Source: Aestuariivivens marinum (GTDB lineage Bacteria > Bacteroidota > Bacteroidia > Flavobacteriales > Flavobacteriaceae). Taken from it: a stretch of 64,000 nt of DNA. Shown piece after piece: positions 7,825-16,140 of the stretch. Within the stretch, counting starts at the first letter, position 1. Each line of letters starts with the position of its first letter. The stretch spans positions 186,001 through 250,000 of the forward strand of contig NZ_JAKMCR010000001.1 of NCBI RefSeq assembly GCF_022662175.1. Direction: 5' to 3'. The notes under the pieces are model-generated. The model made no database searches and was not told the DNA's origin. It saw only the letters and a program-made list of their open reading frames with translations. The position numbers and the translations under genes are program-made.

Positions 7825-10500
7825 TTATTGATCGGCAATATTAGGATGCAACCACTTTCTAGCTTTATCCTTATCAATACATTTTCTTAAGGCATAATCG
7901 GTAACCTGATCATCAGTAATTTTACCTAATCCAAAATATTTCGCTTCCGGATTTGCAAAATAATATCCTGAAACAGCTGCTGCTGGCCACATAGCCAAAT
8001 TATCGGTAAGCTTGACCCCTATTAACTTTTCAACATCAAGTAACTGCCAAATGGTTTCTTTTTCTAAATGATCTGGACAAGCAGGATAACCTGGAGCAGG
8101 GCGAATGCCTTTATAGTTCTCCTTAATTAAATCGTCATTAGTTAAATCTTCATCTTCAGAATAACCCCAATGCTTGGTTCGTATTTGCTTATGTAAATAT
8201 TCAGCAAAGGCTTCTGCAAATCGATCGGCTACAGCTTGAACCATAATAGCATTGTAATCATCGCCTTTGTCCTTATAGGATTTTGCTAATTTCTGAGCTC
8301 CAAAAATTGCGACACAAAAGGCTCCAATATAATCGGTTTTGCCAGTTTCCTTAGGTGCTATAAAATCTGCCAAGGCAATATTTGGAATACCTTCCCGTTT
8401 TTTCAACTGTTGACGCAAGGTTCTGAACACGCCAATTTCCTTGCCTTTTTTTAGAACATAAATATCATCATCATTTATGGTATTGGCTTCAAATAAGCCA
8501 AAAACTGCCTTCGGTTTTAGCATTTGCTTGGCTACAATTTGCTGAATCATCTCTTGAGCATCATCATACAACTGCTTTGCCTGTTCTCCAACAACCTCAT
8601 CGTTTAATATATCGGGGAATTTACCATGTAAATCCCAGCTTCTAAAAAACGGACTCCAATCTATAAATGGCAATAAATCTTTTAAACTTAATTGCTTTAA
8701 TACCTGAACTCCCAATTCTTTTGGCTTAACAATAGATGAATTATCCCAATCTATGGCATATTTTTTTTGGCGGGCTTGGGCTATTGAAATATAAGATTTC
8801 TCTTTTCCCCGCTTTAAAAACTTAGTACGGAAATCTTCATAATCGGCTTTTAGCTTGGTTACATATTCACGGGACGTTTTCTTGTTTAACAAATCACCAA
8901 CCACTGTTACCGCTCTTGAAGCATCATTGACGTGAACCACTGCATTTTGATATTGGATATCTATTTTAACTGCAGTATGTGCTTTGGATGTTGTTGCTCC
9001 TCCAATAAGTAGTGGCAATTCAAATTTTTGACGTTGCATTTCCTTGGCCAAGTATACCATTTCGTCAAGTGATGGTGTAATTAGTCCCGAAAGTCCAATA
9101 GCATCAACCCGTTCTTTTATGGCTGTTTCTATAATTTTTTCAGGTGGCACCATCACACCCAAATCTACAATCTCGTAGTTGTTACAGGCCAATACCACAC
9201 TCACTATATTTTTACCAATATCGTGTACGTCTCCTTTTACAGTCGCCATCAATATCTTGCCAACAGGCTCTTGCTTATCGGACTTTTCGGCTTCGATAAA
9301 CGGGTTTAGGTACGCCACGGCCTTTTTCATAACTCGAGCCGACTTAACTACTTGTGGTAAAAACATCTTACCCGCACCAAATAAATCGCCCACAACGTCC
9401 ATTCCAATCATTAAATGTCCCTCAATAACCTCTATTGGCCTTTGGGCTTGTAGCCTAGCCTCTTCAACATCATCAATAATAAAAGCATCAATACCTTTTA
9501 CCAAAGCATGGGTAATACGTTCCTGAAGTGGGCTTTTGCGCCATGACAAGTCAACGGTTTTTTCTTTGGAAACACCTTTTACTGTTTCAGCAAATTCCAA
9601 CAAGCGCTCAGTAGCATCATCCCGCCTATCTAGAATAACATCTTCAACATGCTCTAACAAGTCCTTGGGAATATCGTCGTACACCTCCAACATAGTTGGA
9701 TTTACTATACCCATATTCATACCTGCTTGGATGGCATGATACAAAAACACCGAATGCATGGCTTCACGTACCACATTATTCCCTCTAAATGAAAACGACA
9801 CATTACTTACCCCACCACTAACGCTTACATTTTCTAAATTTTGCCTCACCCAACGTGTGGCTTCAATAAAATCTATAGCATTTTTTCGGTGCTCTTCCAT
9901 ACCAGTAGCCACTGGGAATACATTTAAATCGAAAATAATATCTTCCGATGGAAAATTCACCTTGTTTATTAAAATATCATACGAGCGTTTTGCTATTTCT
10001 ATACGCCTTTCATAATTATCAGCCTGTCCTACTTCATCGAATGCCATAACAATTACCGCTGCACCGTAACGTTTAATTTGCTTGGCCTCCCAAATAAATT
10101 TGTCTTCGCCTTCCTTAAGTGAAATGGAATTCACTACACATTTACCTTGTACAACTTGTAAGCCTGCTTCGATAATCTCCCATTTAGAACTATCGATCAT
10201 TATGGGTACACGACAAATATCAGGTTCAGCTCCAAGAAGATTTAGAAACTTAACCATGGCTTCCTTACCATCTATAAGTCCGTCGTCAAAGTTAATGTCA
10301 ATGATTTGTGCACCACCATCTACTTGATGACGAGCTATATCTAAGGCCTCATCAAACTTACCTTCCTTTATCAATCGCAAAAACATGCGGGAACCTGCTA
10401 CATTGGTACGTTCTCCGACGTTTATAAAGTTGCTGTTCTCGTTAAGGACTAGGGGTTCCAGTCCCGAAAGCTTCATGTATTTTGTTTGTTTTATCTTCAT
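7825..10500 (-). CDS. metH: Methionine synthase, cobalamin-dependent, C-terminal part (folate, B12 and activation domains)
   Basis: Carries methyl transfer from methyl-THF through cobalamin to homocysteine, in partnership with the separate homocysteine-binding protein at 10789-11808. Domains in order: pterin-binding barrel at about 1-300 ([13 protein letters not shown], then IDINFDDG), helical cap at about 320-400, cobalamin-binding domain at about 405-545 with the lower-ligand motif GDVHDIGKN (His426), and AdoMet-dependent reactivation domain at about 560-891 with [12 protein letters not shown]. It lacks the first ~340 residues of E. coli MetH. Splitting MetH in this way is common in Bacteroidota. 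The start codon follows the remains of a pseudogene. Confidence 0.95.
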   Translation of the reverse strand: MKIKQTKYMKLSGLEPLVLNENSNFINVGERTNVAGSRMFLRLIKEGKFDEALDIARHQVDGGAQIIDINFDDGLIDGKEAMVKFLNLLGAEPDICRVPIMIDSSKWEIIEAGLQVVQGKCVVNSISLKEGEDKFIWEAKQIKRYGAAVIVMAFDEVGQADNYERRIEIAKRSYDILINKVNFPSEDIIFDLNVFPVATGMEEHRKNAIDFIEATRWVRQNLENVSVSGGVSNVSFSFRGNNVVREAMHSVFLYHAIQAGMNMGIVNPTMLEVYDDIPKDLLEHVEDVILDRRDDATERLLEFAETVKGVSKEKTVDLSWRKSPLQERITHALVKGIDAFIIDDVEEARLQAQRPIEVIEGHLMIGMDVVGDLFGAGKMFLPQVVKSARVMKKAVAYLNPFIEAEKSDKQEPVGKILMATVKGDVHDIGKNIVSVVLACNNYEIVDLGVMVPPEKIIETAIKERVDAIGLSGLITPSLDEMVYLAKEMQRQKFELPLLIGGATTSKAHTAVKIDIQYQNAVVHVNDASRAVTVVGDLLNKKTSREYVTKLKADYEDFRTKFLKRGKEKSYISIAQARQKKYAIDWDNSSIVKPKELGVQVLKQLSLKDLLPFIDWSPFFRSWDLHGKFPDILNDEVVGEQAKQLYDDAQEMIQQIVAKQMLKPKAVFGLFEANTINDDDIYVLKKGKEIGVFRTLRQQLKKREGIPNIALADFIAPKETGKTDYIGAFCVAIFGAQKLAKSYKDKGDDYNAIMVQAVADRFAEAFAEYLHKQIRTKHWGYSEDEDLTNDDLIKENYKGIRPAPGYPACPDHLEKETIWQLLDVEKLIGVKLTDNLAMWPAAAVSGYYFANPEAKYFGLGKITDDQVTDYALRKCIDKDKARKWLHPNIADQ

Positions 10501-10782
10501 TGTTAAAATGTTCTACCACTTGAAAAGGCTCATAAAATGGTGTTACAAGTCTTTACTTTCTTAATGTTTTTCCGATTTATGGAATCCTATTTCATGATTT
10601 TATACCATTCCCAATTTACCAATAAGATATACTTGTCGTCATGCTCTAAACACGTCTTCAACTCATGCGAAAAACAACCTTTCATCGACGCTATAATATG
10701 CTGAGCTCTTTGAAAATTAGCTTCAAAATATTTCGAAAAGACCTTTCTTTATGTTTAATATGGCAACTTCTAAAATCATCAT
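10501..10782 (-). pseudogene. Decayed antibiotic-biosynthesis-monooxygenase (ABM) domain gene
   Basis: Fills the gap between the two metH parts. Reading the minus strand in three frames gives the pieces of one ABM-like protein in the right order. First comes MMILEVAILNIKKG from 10782, then after a frame change YFEANFQRAQHIIASMKG and SHELKTCLEHDDKYILLVNW, then in another frame NHEIGFHKSEKH, ESKDL and HHF separated by stop codons, and finally VVEHF just before the metH start. Intact ABM proteins of about 95 residues carry these blocks in this order. At least two frame changes and three in-frame stops show it is not a sequencing error in a live gene. Such proteins are small ferredoxin-like dimers, often heme- or quinone-related; the original role here is unknown. 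Confidence 0.75.
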
Positions 10783-10788
10783 TAATAT

Positions 10789-11808
10789 CTAATGAGTCCC
10801 TTCGATCGCACTCAGAGTGACAAAATTACGAGGTTTATATTTTGCTGCTATATTGGCAATTACTTTAATATGTTCTGGTGTTGTTCCGCAACAACCTCCT
10901 ATAATGTTTATTAAATTCTTTTTTAGATATTCCTCTATTTGCTCACCCATTTCTTCTGGGGTTTCATCGTACTCCCCAAAGGCATTTGGCAACCCTGCAT
11001 TAGGATGTGCCGATATGGCAAACTCTGTTTTATTGGCAATAGCCTCTAAATGTGGCTGTAATAAATTGGCTCCTAAAGCACAATTAAACCCAATGGACAA
11101 TAGCGGAATATGGGACAACGAAATTAAAAAAGCTTCTGCGGTTTGCCCAGACAAGGTTCTTCCAGAAGCATCTGTAATAGTACCACTCAACATGATTGGA
11201 ATATCGATTCCTCTTTCTTCCTTTACTTCTTCAATTGCAAACAACGCCGCTTTAGCATTGAGCGTATCAAAAACTGTTTCCACCAATAATAAGTCGGCTC
11301 CACCATCAACAAGTGCTTCTACCTGTTGTTTGTAGGCTACACGTAACTGGTCGAAGGTAACCGCTCGATATCCTGGATCGTTTACATCTGGAGACATGCT
11401 GGCCGTTCGGTTTGTAGGCCCAATGGATCCTGCTACAAAACGTGGCTTATGAGGTTCTTTTTTTGTAAATTCAACTGCAACTTCCTTGGCTAACTTGGCC
11501 GACTCATAATTCAGTTCATAAACCAAATCTTCCATCTGGTAATCGGCCATAGCTATTGTGGTTCCCGAAAAGGTATTGGTTTCCACAATATCCGCCCCAG
11601 CCTCAAAATATTTGGCATGTATTGTTTTAATGGCTTCGGGTTGAGTAATGGACAACAAATCGTTGTTACCCTGTAAGGGTACAGGATAATCTTTAAAGCG
11701 CTCGCCCCTAAAGTCCGATTCAGTAAATTTATATTGTTGAAGCATAGTACCCATAGCACCATCCAACACTAAAATACGATCTTGTAAAGCCTGTTTTATT
11801 TTCGACAT
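10789..11808 (-). CDS. metH: Methionine synthase, homocysteine-binding N-terminal part
   Basis: Zinc-dependent homocysteine S-methyltransferase domain that accepts the methyl group from the cobalamin protein encoded downstream. Motifs: LDGAMGTMLQ near residue 15, ETNTFSGT near 80, VAGSIGPTNR, the first zinc cysteine in GFNCALGA, and the paired zinc cysteines in IIGGCCGTTPEH near 305. The 339-residue length equals the E. coli N-terminal module. The last codons (SAIEGTH, stop) are encoded by a repeated intergenic element that overlaps the gene end. A SAM-I riboswitch precedes it. An 8-base tandem duplication (ATGTCGAA twice) at the start creates a six-codon out-of-frame upstream ORF (11796-11816) overlapping the true start. 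Confidence 0.95.
   Translation of the reverse strand: MSKIKQALQDRILVLDGAMGTMLQQYKFTESDFRGERFKDYPVPLQGNNDLLSITQPEAIKTIHAKYFEAGADIVETNTFSGTTIAMADYQMEDLVYELNYESAKLAKEVAVEFTKKEPHKPRFVAGSIGPTNRTASMSPDVNDPGYRAVTFDQLRVAYKQQVEALVDGGADLLLVETVFDTLNAKAALFAIEEVKEERGIDIPIMLSGTITDASGRTLSGQTAEAFLISLSHIPLLSIGFNCALGANLLQPHLEAIANKTEFAISAHPNAGLPNAFGEYDETPEEMGEQIEEYLKKNLINIIGGCCGTTPEHIKVIANIAAKYKPRNFVTLSAIEGTH
10794..10824. repeat. Interspersed intergenic element, family B copy 1 (overlaps the metH 3' end)
   Basis: On the minus strand it reads TTTGTCACTCTGAGTG, then CGATCGAAGGGACTC, resembling the GTCA...TGAG...GTCGAA type of short element scattered through flavobacterial genomes. Related copies are at 25898-25924 and 39851-39887. 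Here it forms the last seven codons of the homocysteine-binding MetH gene. Confidence 0.5.
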
Positions 11809-11862
11809 TTCGACATTATTTATATCTATATGTCATCAAGAAAAGCTAAGAAAACACTTTTC

Positions 11863-11981
11863 GTTATCTTTCTAACAAAATACAGTTAGTAGAATGTAGC
11901 ACCTTCTTTGCCTTGTGTGATTTTTAGGAAAAGGGTTGCCAAGGTTTCAACGGGTCTATTCCCTCTACCTTTCTTGATAAC
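11863..11981 (-). promoter_or_regulatory. SAM-I riboswitch upstream of split metH
   Basis: The minus strand carries the SAM-I (S-box) core. P1 is GTTATC (11976-11981) pairing with GATAAC (11863-11868). Then come CAAGAAAGGTAGAGGGA, GACCCGTTGAAACC, TGGCAACC and GGTGCTACATTCT, in the order of the kink-turn, pseudoknot and J3/4 segments of the family. Downstream, GAAAAG...CTTTTC can form a hairpin before the metH start. High SAM should lower expression of metH; whether at termination or translation level is not clear from the sequence. Confidence 0.93.
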
Positions 11982-12006
11982 ACTAGTACATTTATGAACT
12001 GAACGA

Positions 12007-12014
12007 CAAAAATA
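12007..12014 (-). promoter_or_regulatory. -7 element for the metH riboswitch transcript
   Basis: TATTTTTG on the minus strand, an exact TAnnTTTG match, about 25 bases upstream of the riboswitch P1 stem. No TTG lies at the expected distance further upstream, so only the -7 part is supported. Confidence 0.4.
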
Positions 12015-12061
12015 GCAACTATATTTTTGTTATCCTATGAAATCAGAAAAAACTACTTTCT

Positions 12062-12952
12062 TTACTCAAATAAGGTTGAAGATAAATACCGATCACCTCG
12101 ATCACAAATAATCGCTACAATAAGGCCTTCATCTATTTGCTCAGCAATTTTTAAAGCACAATACACCGATCCGCCACTACTCATCCCTGCAAAAACACCT
12201 TCTTCCCTTGCCAATTTTTGCGTAGTTTCCTTAGCATCTGCTTCTGTCACTTCAACAATCACATCGACTTTAGATCTATCAAAAAACTTAGGTACATATT
12301 CCTCAGGCCATTTTCTAATCCCAGGGATTCTGGAATTATCATCCGGTTGTGCTCCCACAATAGTTATGTCTTTATTATTCTCTTTCAAATAGGTTGACAC
12401 TCCCATTATGGTTCCGGTAGTCCCCATGGCCGACACAAAGTGTGTTATTTCACCTTGGGTCGCTTCCCAAATTTCTGGCCCTGTGGTTTTGTAATGTGCT
12501 TTCCAATTATCGTTATTTTCAAACTGGTTTAAAAGAGTATAGCCTTTTTCGTCCCTTAGCTTAAATGCCAAGTCGCGGGAGCCTTCAATCCCAATATCAG
12601 CTGGTGTTAAAATAACCTCAGCACCGTAAGCTCGCATGGTTTTTACTCGCTCTTCGGTAGAATTTTCAGGCATAATCAATACCATATTCAGCCCTAATAA
12701 CTTAGAAATAAATGCTAAAGCAATACCTGTATTACCACTAGTGGCTTCAACCAAAGTACCCCCCTTTTTAATATCTCCCCGATTTAAGGCTTCACTAATC
12801 ATATTAAAGGCAGGCCGATCCTTTACACTTCCTCCGGGGTTATTTCCTTCTAGTTTTAAAAACAACCTTACCTCTTTTTTTGAAATAAGATGTGTAGCCT
12901 CAACCAACGGTGTATTGCCTATTTGACCAATGATACTATTTTCGAATGTCAT
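12062..12952 (-). CDS. cysM: Cysteine synthase B (O-acetylserine sulfhydrylase)
   Basis: PLP enzyme making cysteine from O-acetylserine and sulfide (or thiosulfate). It contains the O-acetylserine lyase signature with the PLP lysine in GGSVKDRPA near residue 42, the substrate loop EATSGNTGIAL near 68, the phosphate loop AMGTTGTIMG near 170 and the PLP-nitrogen serine in GMSSGGSV near 255. Length 296 matches CysM rather than the ~310-residue CysK. Its start overlaps the end of the serine acetyltransferase gene by 17 bases, so the pair is translationally coupled. It is the last gene of the sulfate-assimilation operon. Confidence 0.93.
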   Translation of the reverse strand: MTFENSIIGQIGNTPLVEATHLISKKEVRLFLKLEGNNPGGSVKDRPAFNMISEALNRGDIKKGGTLVEATSGNTGIALAFISKLLGLNMVLIMPENSTEERVKTMRAYGAEVILTPADIGIEGSRDLAFKLRDEKGYTLLNQFENNDNWKAHYKTTGPEIWEATQGEITHFVSAMGTTGTIMGVSTYLKENNKDITIVGAQPDDNSRIPGIRKWPEEYVPKFFDRSKVDVIVEVTEADAKETTQKLAREEGVFAGMSSGGSVYCALKIAEQIDEGLIVAIICDRGDRYLSSTLFE

Positions 12953-13679
12953 TCTTTTTGGGTCTAATTTTTATTTCGGTTTGGTAAGTTACCAATGAAT
13001 TTTTTGGAACCGATTGGGTAATCCATACGTTTGCACCAATAACACTATCTGTACCAATAACGATATCACCTCCCAAAATAGTGGCATTGGCATAAATACA
13101 TACATTATCCTCGATGGTAGGATGTCGTTTGGTAGATGCCAAACTTTTAGCTACTGAAATACCACCAAGCGTTACCCCTTGGTAAATTTTAACGTGATTG
13201 CCTATTATTGAAGTTTCACCTATGACAATACCCGTTCCATGATCGATGTAGAACGATTCGCCAATGGTCGCACCTGGATGTATATCGATACCCGTAATAC
13301 CATGGATGTACTCACTCATCATTCTAGGCAATATATGGACCTTTTGCTTGTATAACTGATGGCTTAGCCTATAAATAGAAATAGCATAAAACCCGGGATA
13401 GGCCAAATAAATTTCCTGTAAACTATGCGATGCTGGGTCATTGCGCTCAAAAGCTATGGCATCTAAATCCAAAATAAGTCTTAATTCGGGCAACTTATTC
13501 TTGAATGTATCCCAGTGTTCCTCACCCCTTTCTATACTTAATTTGGCAAGGATTTTAAGAAACGTCAATTCTAAATATGCTTCATATTCATTATGTTGTT
13601 CTTCATCAAAAAGTGAATAGAACAAGCGCTTGGTAAATGTTTTAACGGTATCTTTTAGGCAAACATTATAGCTTTTCAT
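12936..13679 (-). CDS. epsC: Serine O-acetyltransferase
   Basis: Makes O-acetylserine from serine and acetyl-CoA, the acceptor for CysM next door. It has a helical N-terminal part to about residue 120 and a left-handed beta-helix with hexapeptide repeats (IHPGATIGESFYIDHGTGI, then VIGETSIIGNHVKIYQG), with the catalytic His in DHGTG. The trailing C-terminal segment is short (247 residues in all). Its shape is the EpsC/SATase type usual in Bacteroidota rather than E. coli CysE. It overlaps cysM by 17 bases. Confidence 0.92.
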   Translation of the reverse strand: MKSYNVCLKDTVKTFTKRLFYSLFDEEQHNEYEAYLELTFLKILAKLSIERGEEHWDTFKNKLPELRLILDLDAIAFERNDPASHSLQEIYLAYPGFYAISIYRLSHQLYKQKVHILPRMMSEYIHGITGIDIHPGATIGESFYIDHGTGIVIGETSIIGNHVKIYQGVTLGGISVAKSLASTKRHPTIEDNVCIYANATILGGDIVIGTDSVIGANVWITQSVPKNSLVTYQTEIKIRPKKNDIRK

Positions 13680-13730
13680 TAGTTAATATTATCATAAATT
13701 AAATGACTAAGTTACACAATTATAATTTTA

Positions 13731-14780
13731 TTAAATAGCCTGAATCACCGCTTTTGGTGCTTCTTTACGCGATCCATCAAATCCGTCTATACCACTCACT
13801 GTTGTATATTTTAGCACATACCTTTTCCCTGGATTAATAATGCGGTAAGCAGCTTGGCACATTAAAGTCGCTTCGTGGAATCCACAAAGTATCAATTTTA
13901 ATTTTTCAGGATAAGTGTTCACATCACCTATGGCAAATATCCCGGGAATATTGGTTTGGTAGTTTAATGTGTTATCCACCTTTATAGCATTTTTTTCAAT
14001 CTCTAACCCCCACTTTCCTATAGGCCCTAATTTTGGTAACAATCCAAATAACGGAATAAAATAATCAGTTTCTATTAAATTGGACTTACCCCCTTTGCTT
14101 ACAGTAACTGCTTCAATTTTACCATCACCATGCAAGGCTGTAACTTCGGCTGGGGTTATTAAATTGATTTTATTCAATAGAGTAAGCTCCCTGACTTTTT
14201 CTACAGAATCCAACGCTCCCCTAAACTCATTTCTTCTATGGATAAGCGTCACTTCTGAAGCGACATCGGCCAAAAAGATACTCCAATCCAGTGCCGAATC
14301 ACCACCACCTGAAATCACTATACGTTTATTTCTATAAACCTCAGGGTCTTTAATGATATAATCAACACCATTATCTTCATAATTTGCAATACCTTCGATA
14401 GTAGGTTTTCTTGGTTCAAAAGCCCCTAAACCTCCAGCTATAGCTACCACGGGTGCATGGTGTCTGGTGCCTTTATTAGTAATTACAATAAACGATCCAT
14501 CTTCCAGTTTATCAATGGTTTCGGCACGTTCACCTAGTGTAAATCCCGGTTCAAATTGCTTGCCCTGTTCCAATAAATTCTTGGTTAAATCGTCAGCCAA
14601 TATCTCAGGAAACCCTGGAATGTCGTAAATAGGCTTTTTAGGATAAATCTCCGAACATTGCCCTCCTGGTTGTGGCAACGCATCGATTAAATGACATTTT
14701 AATTTCAACAATCCTGCTTCAAACACAGTAAATAAACCTGTTGGGCCTGCTCCTATAATTATTATATCGGTTTTAATCAT
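13731..14780 (-). CDS. Ferredoxin--NADP+ reductase, thioredoxin-reductase-like type
   Basis: FAD- and NADPH-binding reductase with two Rossmann folds: FAD site IIIGAGPTGLFTVFEAG near residue 10 and NADPH site VISGGGDSALDW near 155. The C-terminal FAD motif is FAIGDVNTYPEKLK near 285. It lacks the CxxC of thioredoxin reductase, which places it with the YumC-type ferredoxin-NADP reductases. The start at 14780 (MIKTDIIIIGAG) is preferred over one seven codons upstream, which would run into the preceding gene. Placed in the sulfite-reductase/siroheme cluster, it probably supplies electrons, via ferredoxin, to sulfite reductase (inference). Confidence 0.85.
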   Translation of the reverse strand: MIKTDIIIIGAGPTGLFTVFEAGLLKLKCHLIDALPQPGGQCSEIYPKKPIYDIPGFPEILADDLTKNLLEQGKQFEPGFTLGERAETIDKLEDGSFIVITNKGTRHHAPVVAIAGGLGAFEPRKPTIEGIANYEDNGVDYIIKDPEVYRNKRIVISGGGDSALDWSIFLADVASEVTLIHRRNEFRGALDSVEKVRELTLLNKINLITPAEVTALHGDGKIEAVTVSKGGKSNLIETDYFIPLFGLLPKLGPIGKWGLEIEKNAIKVDNTLNYQTNIPGIFAIGDVNTYPEKLKLILCGFHEATLMCQAAYRIINPGKRYVLKYTTVSGIDGFDGSRKEAPKAVIQAI

Positions 14781-14781
14781 G

Positions 14782-15366
14782 CTATGGTTTTTCTTTTTCA
14801 ATTAATCCTTTGGTAACTTCGTTTAAGGTTTCTACTTTTTGTTCAAAATCCCCTTTTATTGTTTTTCTATAGTGGTTTAAATTTTTCACCAAATCATTAA
14901 TGTTTTCAGGAATCACATCTTCAAAAAATTGTCGTAACCGCTTAGTAGTTGTAGGCGATTTACCATTAGTGCTAATGGCTACTTTTACATTCCCTTTGGT
15001 AACAATACCACCCATATAAAAATCACAGTAAGGTGGATTATCGGCCACATTTACCAAAATGTTTAGCTTTCTACAATGTTTATAAACTTTAATGTTTACC
15101 TCAGGAACATCGGTGGTAGCAACAACTATATGTTTTCCTTTTAGATATTTTTTTTTGTAAACATCTTTAATTAAGGTAACATCTCCTTGTTTAGATAAGG
15201 TTTCGGTCCCTTCCCTAAATATGGGTGCAACCATAGTCACTTTAGCATCTGGACTAGACTTTAATAAAAATGTCAATTTCTCCTCAGCTACATAACCACC
15301 ACCTATAATGAGTATATTTAGATGGTTTGTTTTTAAAAAAATGGGATATAAATTATTGTAATCCAT
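14782..15366 (-). CDS. Precorrin-2 dehydrogenase / sirohydrochlorin ferrochelatase domain (CysG-N/Met8 type)
   Basis: NAD-dependent oxidation of precorrin-2 to sirohydrochlorin, possibly with iron insertion, for siroheme. An N-terminal NAD-binding fold with IIGGGYVAEEKLTFLL near residue 20 is followed by HIVVATTDVPEVN and VNVADNPPYCDF, both hallmarks of this family. KVAISTNGKSPTTTKRLR near residue 130 belongs to the dimerisation/active-site region. At 194 residues it lacks the methyltransferase half of E. coli CysG, which is the separate gene just upstream (3-base gap). No separate SirB/CbiX chelatase is visible, so this protein may do both steps, as yeast Met8p does. Confidence 0.9.
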   Translation of the reverse strand: MDYNNLYPIFLKTNHLNILIIGGGYVAEEKLTFLLKSSPDAKVTMVAPIFREGTETLSKQGDVTLIKDVYKKKYLKGKHIVVATTDVPEVNIKVYKHCRKLNILVNVADNPPYCDFYMGGIVTKGNVKVAISTNGKSPTTTKRLRQFFEDVIPENINDLVKNLNHYRKTIKGDFEQKVETLNEVTKGLIEKEKP

Positions 15367-15369
15367 AGT

Positions 15370-16131
15370 TTATGCAAAGGCAACGTCATTAGAAATCGAG
15401 CTCAGCACCGATCTTTGATTTACCACTTCACCAATGACAATAATGGCTGGAGACGACAACCGTTTTTCTTTTACAATCTGCTGAATGGTATTTATAGTAC
15501 CTATGGCCACTTTTTCATCGGGCGTTGTTCCATTTTGAATAATTGCCACTGGCATGTCCTGTTTATTTTCTTTGGAAAACACACTAACGATTTCATCCAG
15601 TTTATGCATGCCCATAAGGATTACTACAGTGGCTGTAGAATTTGCAGCCAAAGCCACATCAGTTGACAGTTGGTGGTTTTTGGTTGTCCCCGTAATCACC
15701 CAAAAGCTTTCTGAAGCCCCACGTTTGGTTAAGGGAATCCCCTGATAGGCTGGCACTGCTGTTGCCGATGAAATGCCCGGCACCACAAAAGTTTCCAGAC
15801 CAAAAGGTTTTACATAATCGATCTCTTCGGCACCACGGCCAAAAATAAAGGGGTCGCCTCCTTTAAGTCGCACTACATGTCCCTTTTCCTTAGCCTTTGC
15901 CACAATAAGTTCATTGATTTGTTCTTGTTGAAAAGCATAGCATCCCCTGCGCTTACCTACAAAAATAAGTTCGACTTCTTTAGGAGCATAATCCAATAAC
16001 GCTTTGTTAACAAGAGCATCGTATAGAATAACATCAGCCGATTCTATAGCTTTAATGGCCTTTAAGGTTATTAAAGCCAAATCCCCCGGACCAGCACCTA
16101 CAACTGTTAATGTTGGTGTTTTTAAATTCAT
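15370..16131 (-). CDS. cobA: Uroporphyrinogen-III C-methyltransferase
   Basis: SAM-dependent methylation of uroporphyrinogen III at C2 and C7 to precorrin-2, the first committed step to siroheme. Family motifs: TVVGAGPGDLALITLKA near residue 10, the VILYDALV segment, FVGKRRGCYAFQQ near 60, VRLKGGDPFIFGRG near 85 (the GGDP SAM loop), and VPGISSATAVPAYQGIPLT near 115. The 253-residue length is standard. It lies between the sulfite reductase and the precorrin-2 dehydrogenase genes, so its product feeds the siroheme of that reductase. Confidence 0.95.
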   Translation of the reverse strand: MNLKTPTLTVVGAGPGDLALITLKAIKAIESADVILYDALVNKALLDYAPKEVELIFVGKRRGCYAFQQEQINELIVAKAKEKGHVVRLKGGDPFIFGRGAEEIDYVKPFGLETFVVPGISSATAVPAYQGIPLTKRGASESFWVITGTTKNHQLSTDVALAANSTATVVILMGMHKLDEIVSVFSKENKQDMPVAIIQNGTTPDEKVAIGTINTIQQIVKEKRLSSPAIIVIGEVVNQRSVLSSISNDVAFA

Positions 16132-16140
16132 GGCTCTGAA

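Noticed and set aside
10817-11335. 172-codon plus-strand frame inside metH
   Set aside because: Antisense to a clear, conserved enzyme gene; amino-acid composition (Ser/Pro/Ala-rich) is typical of a shadow frame.
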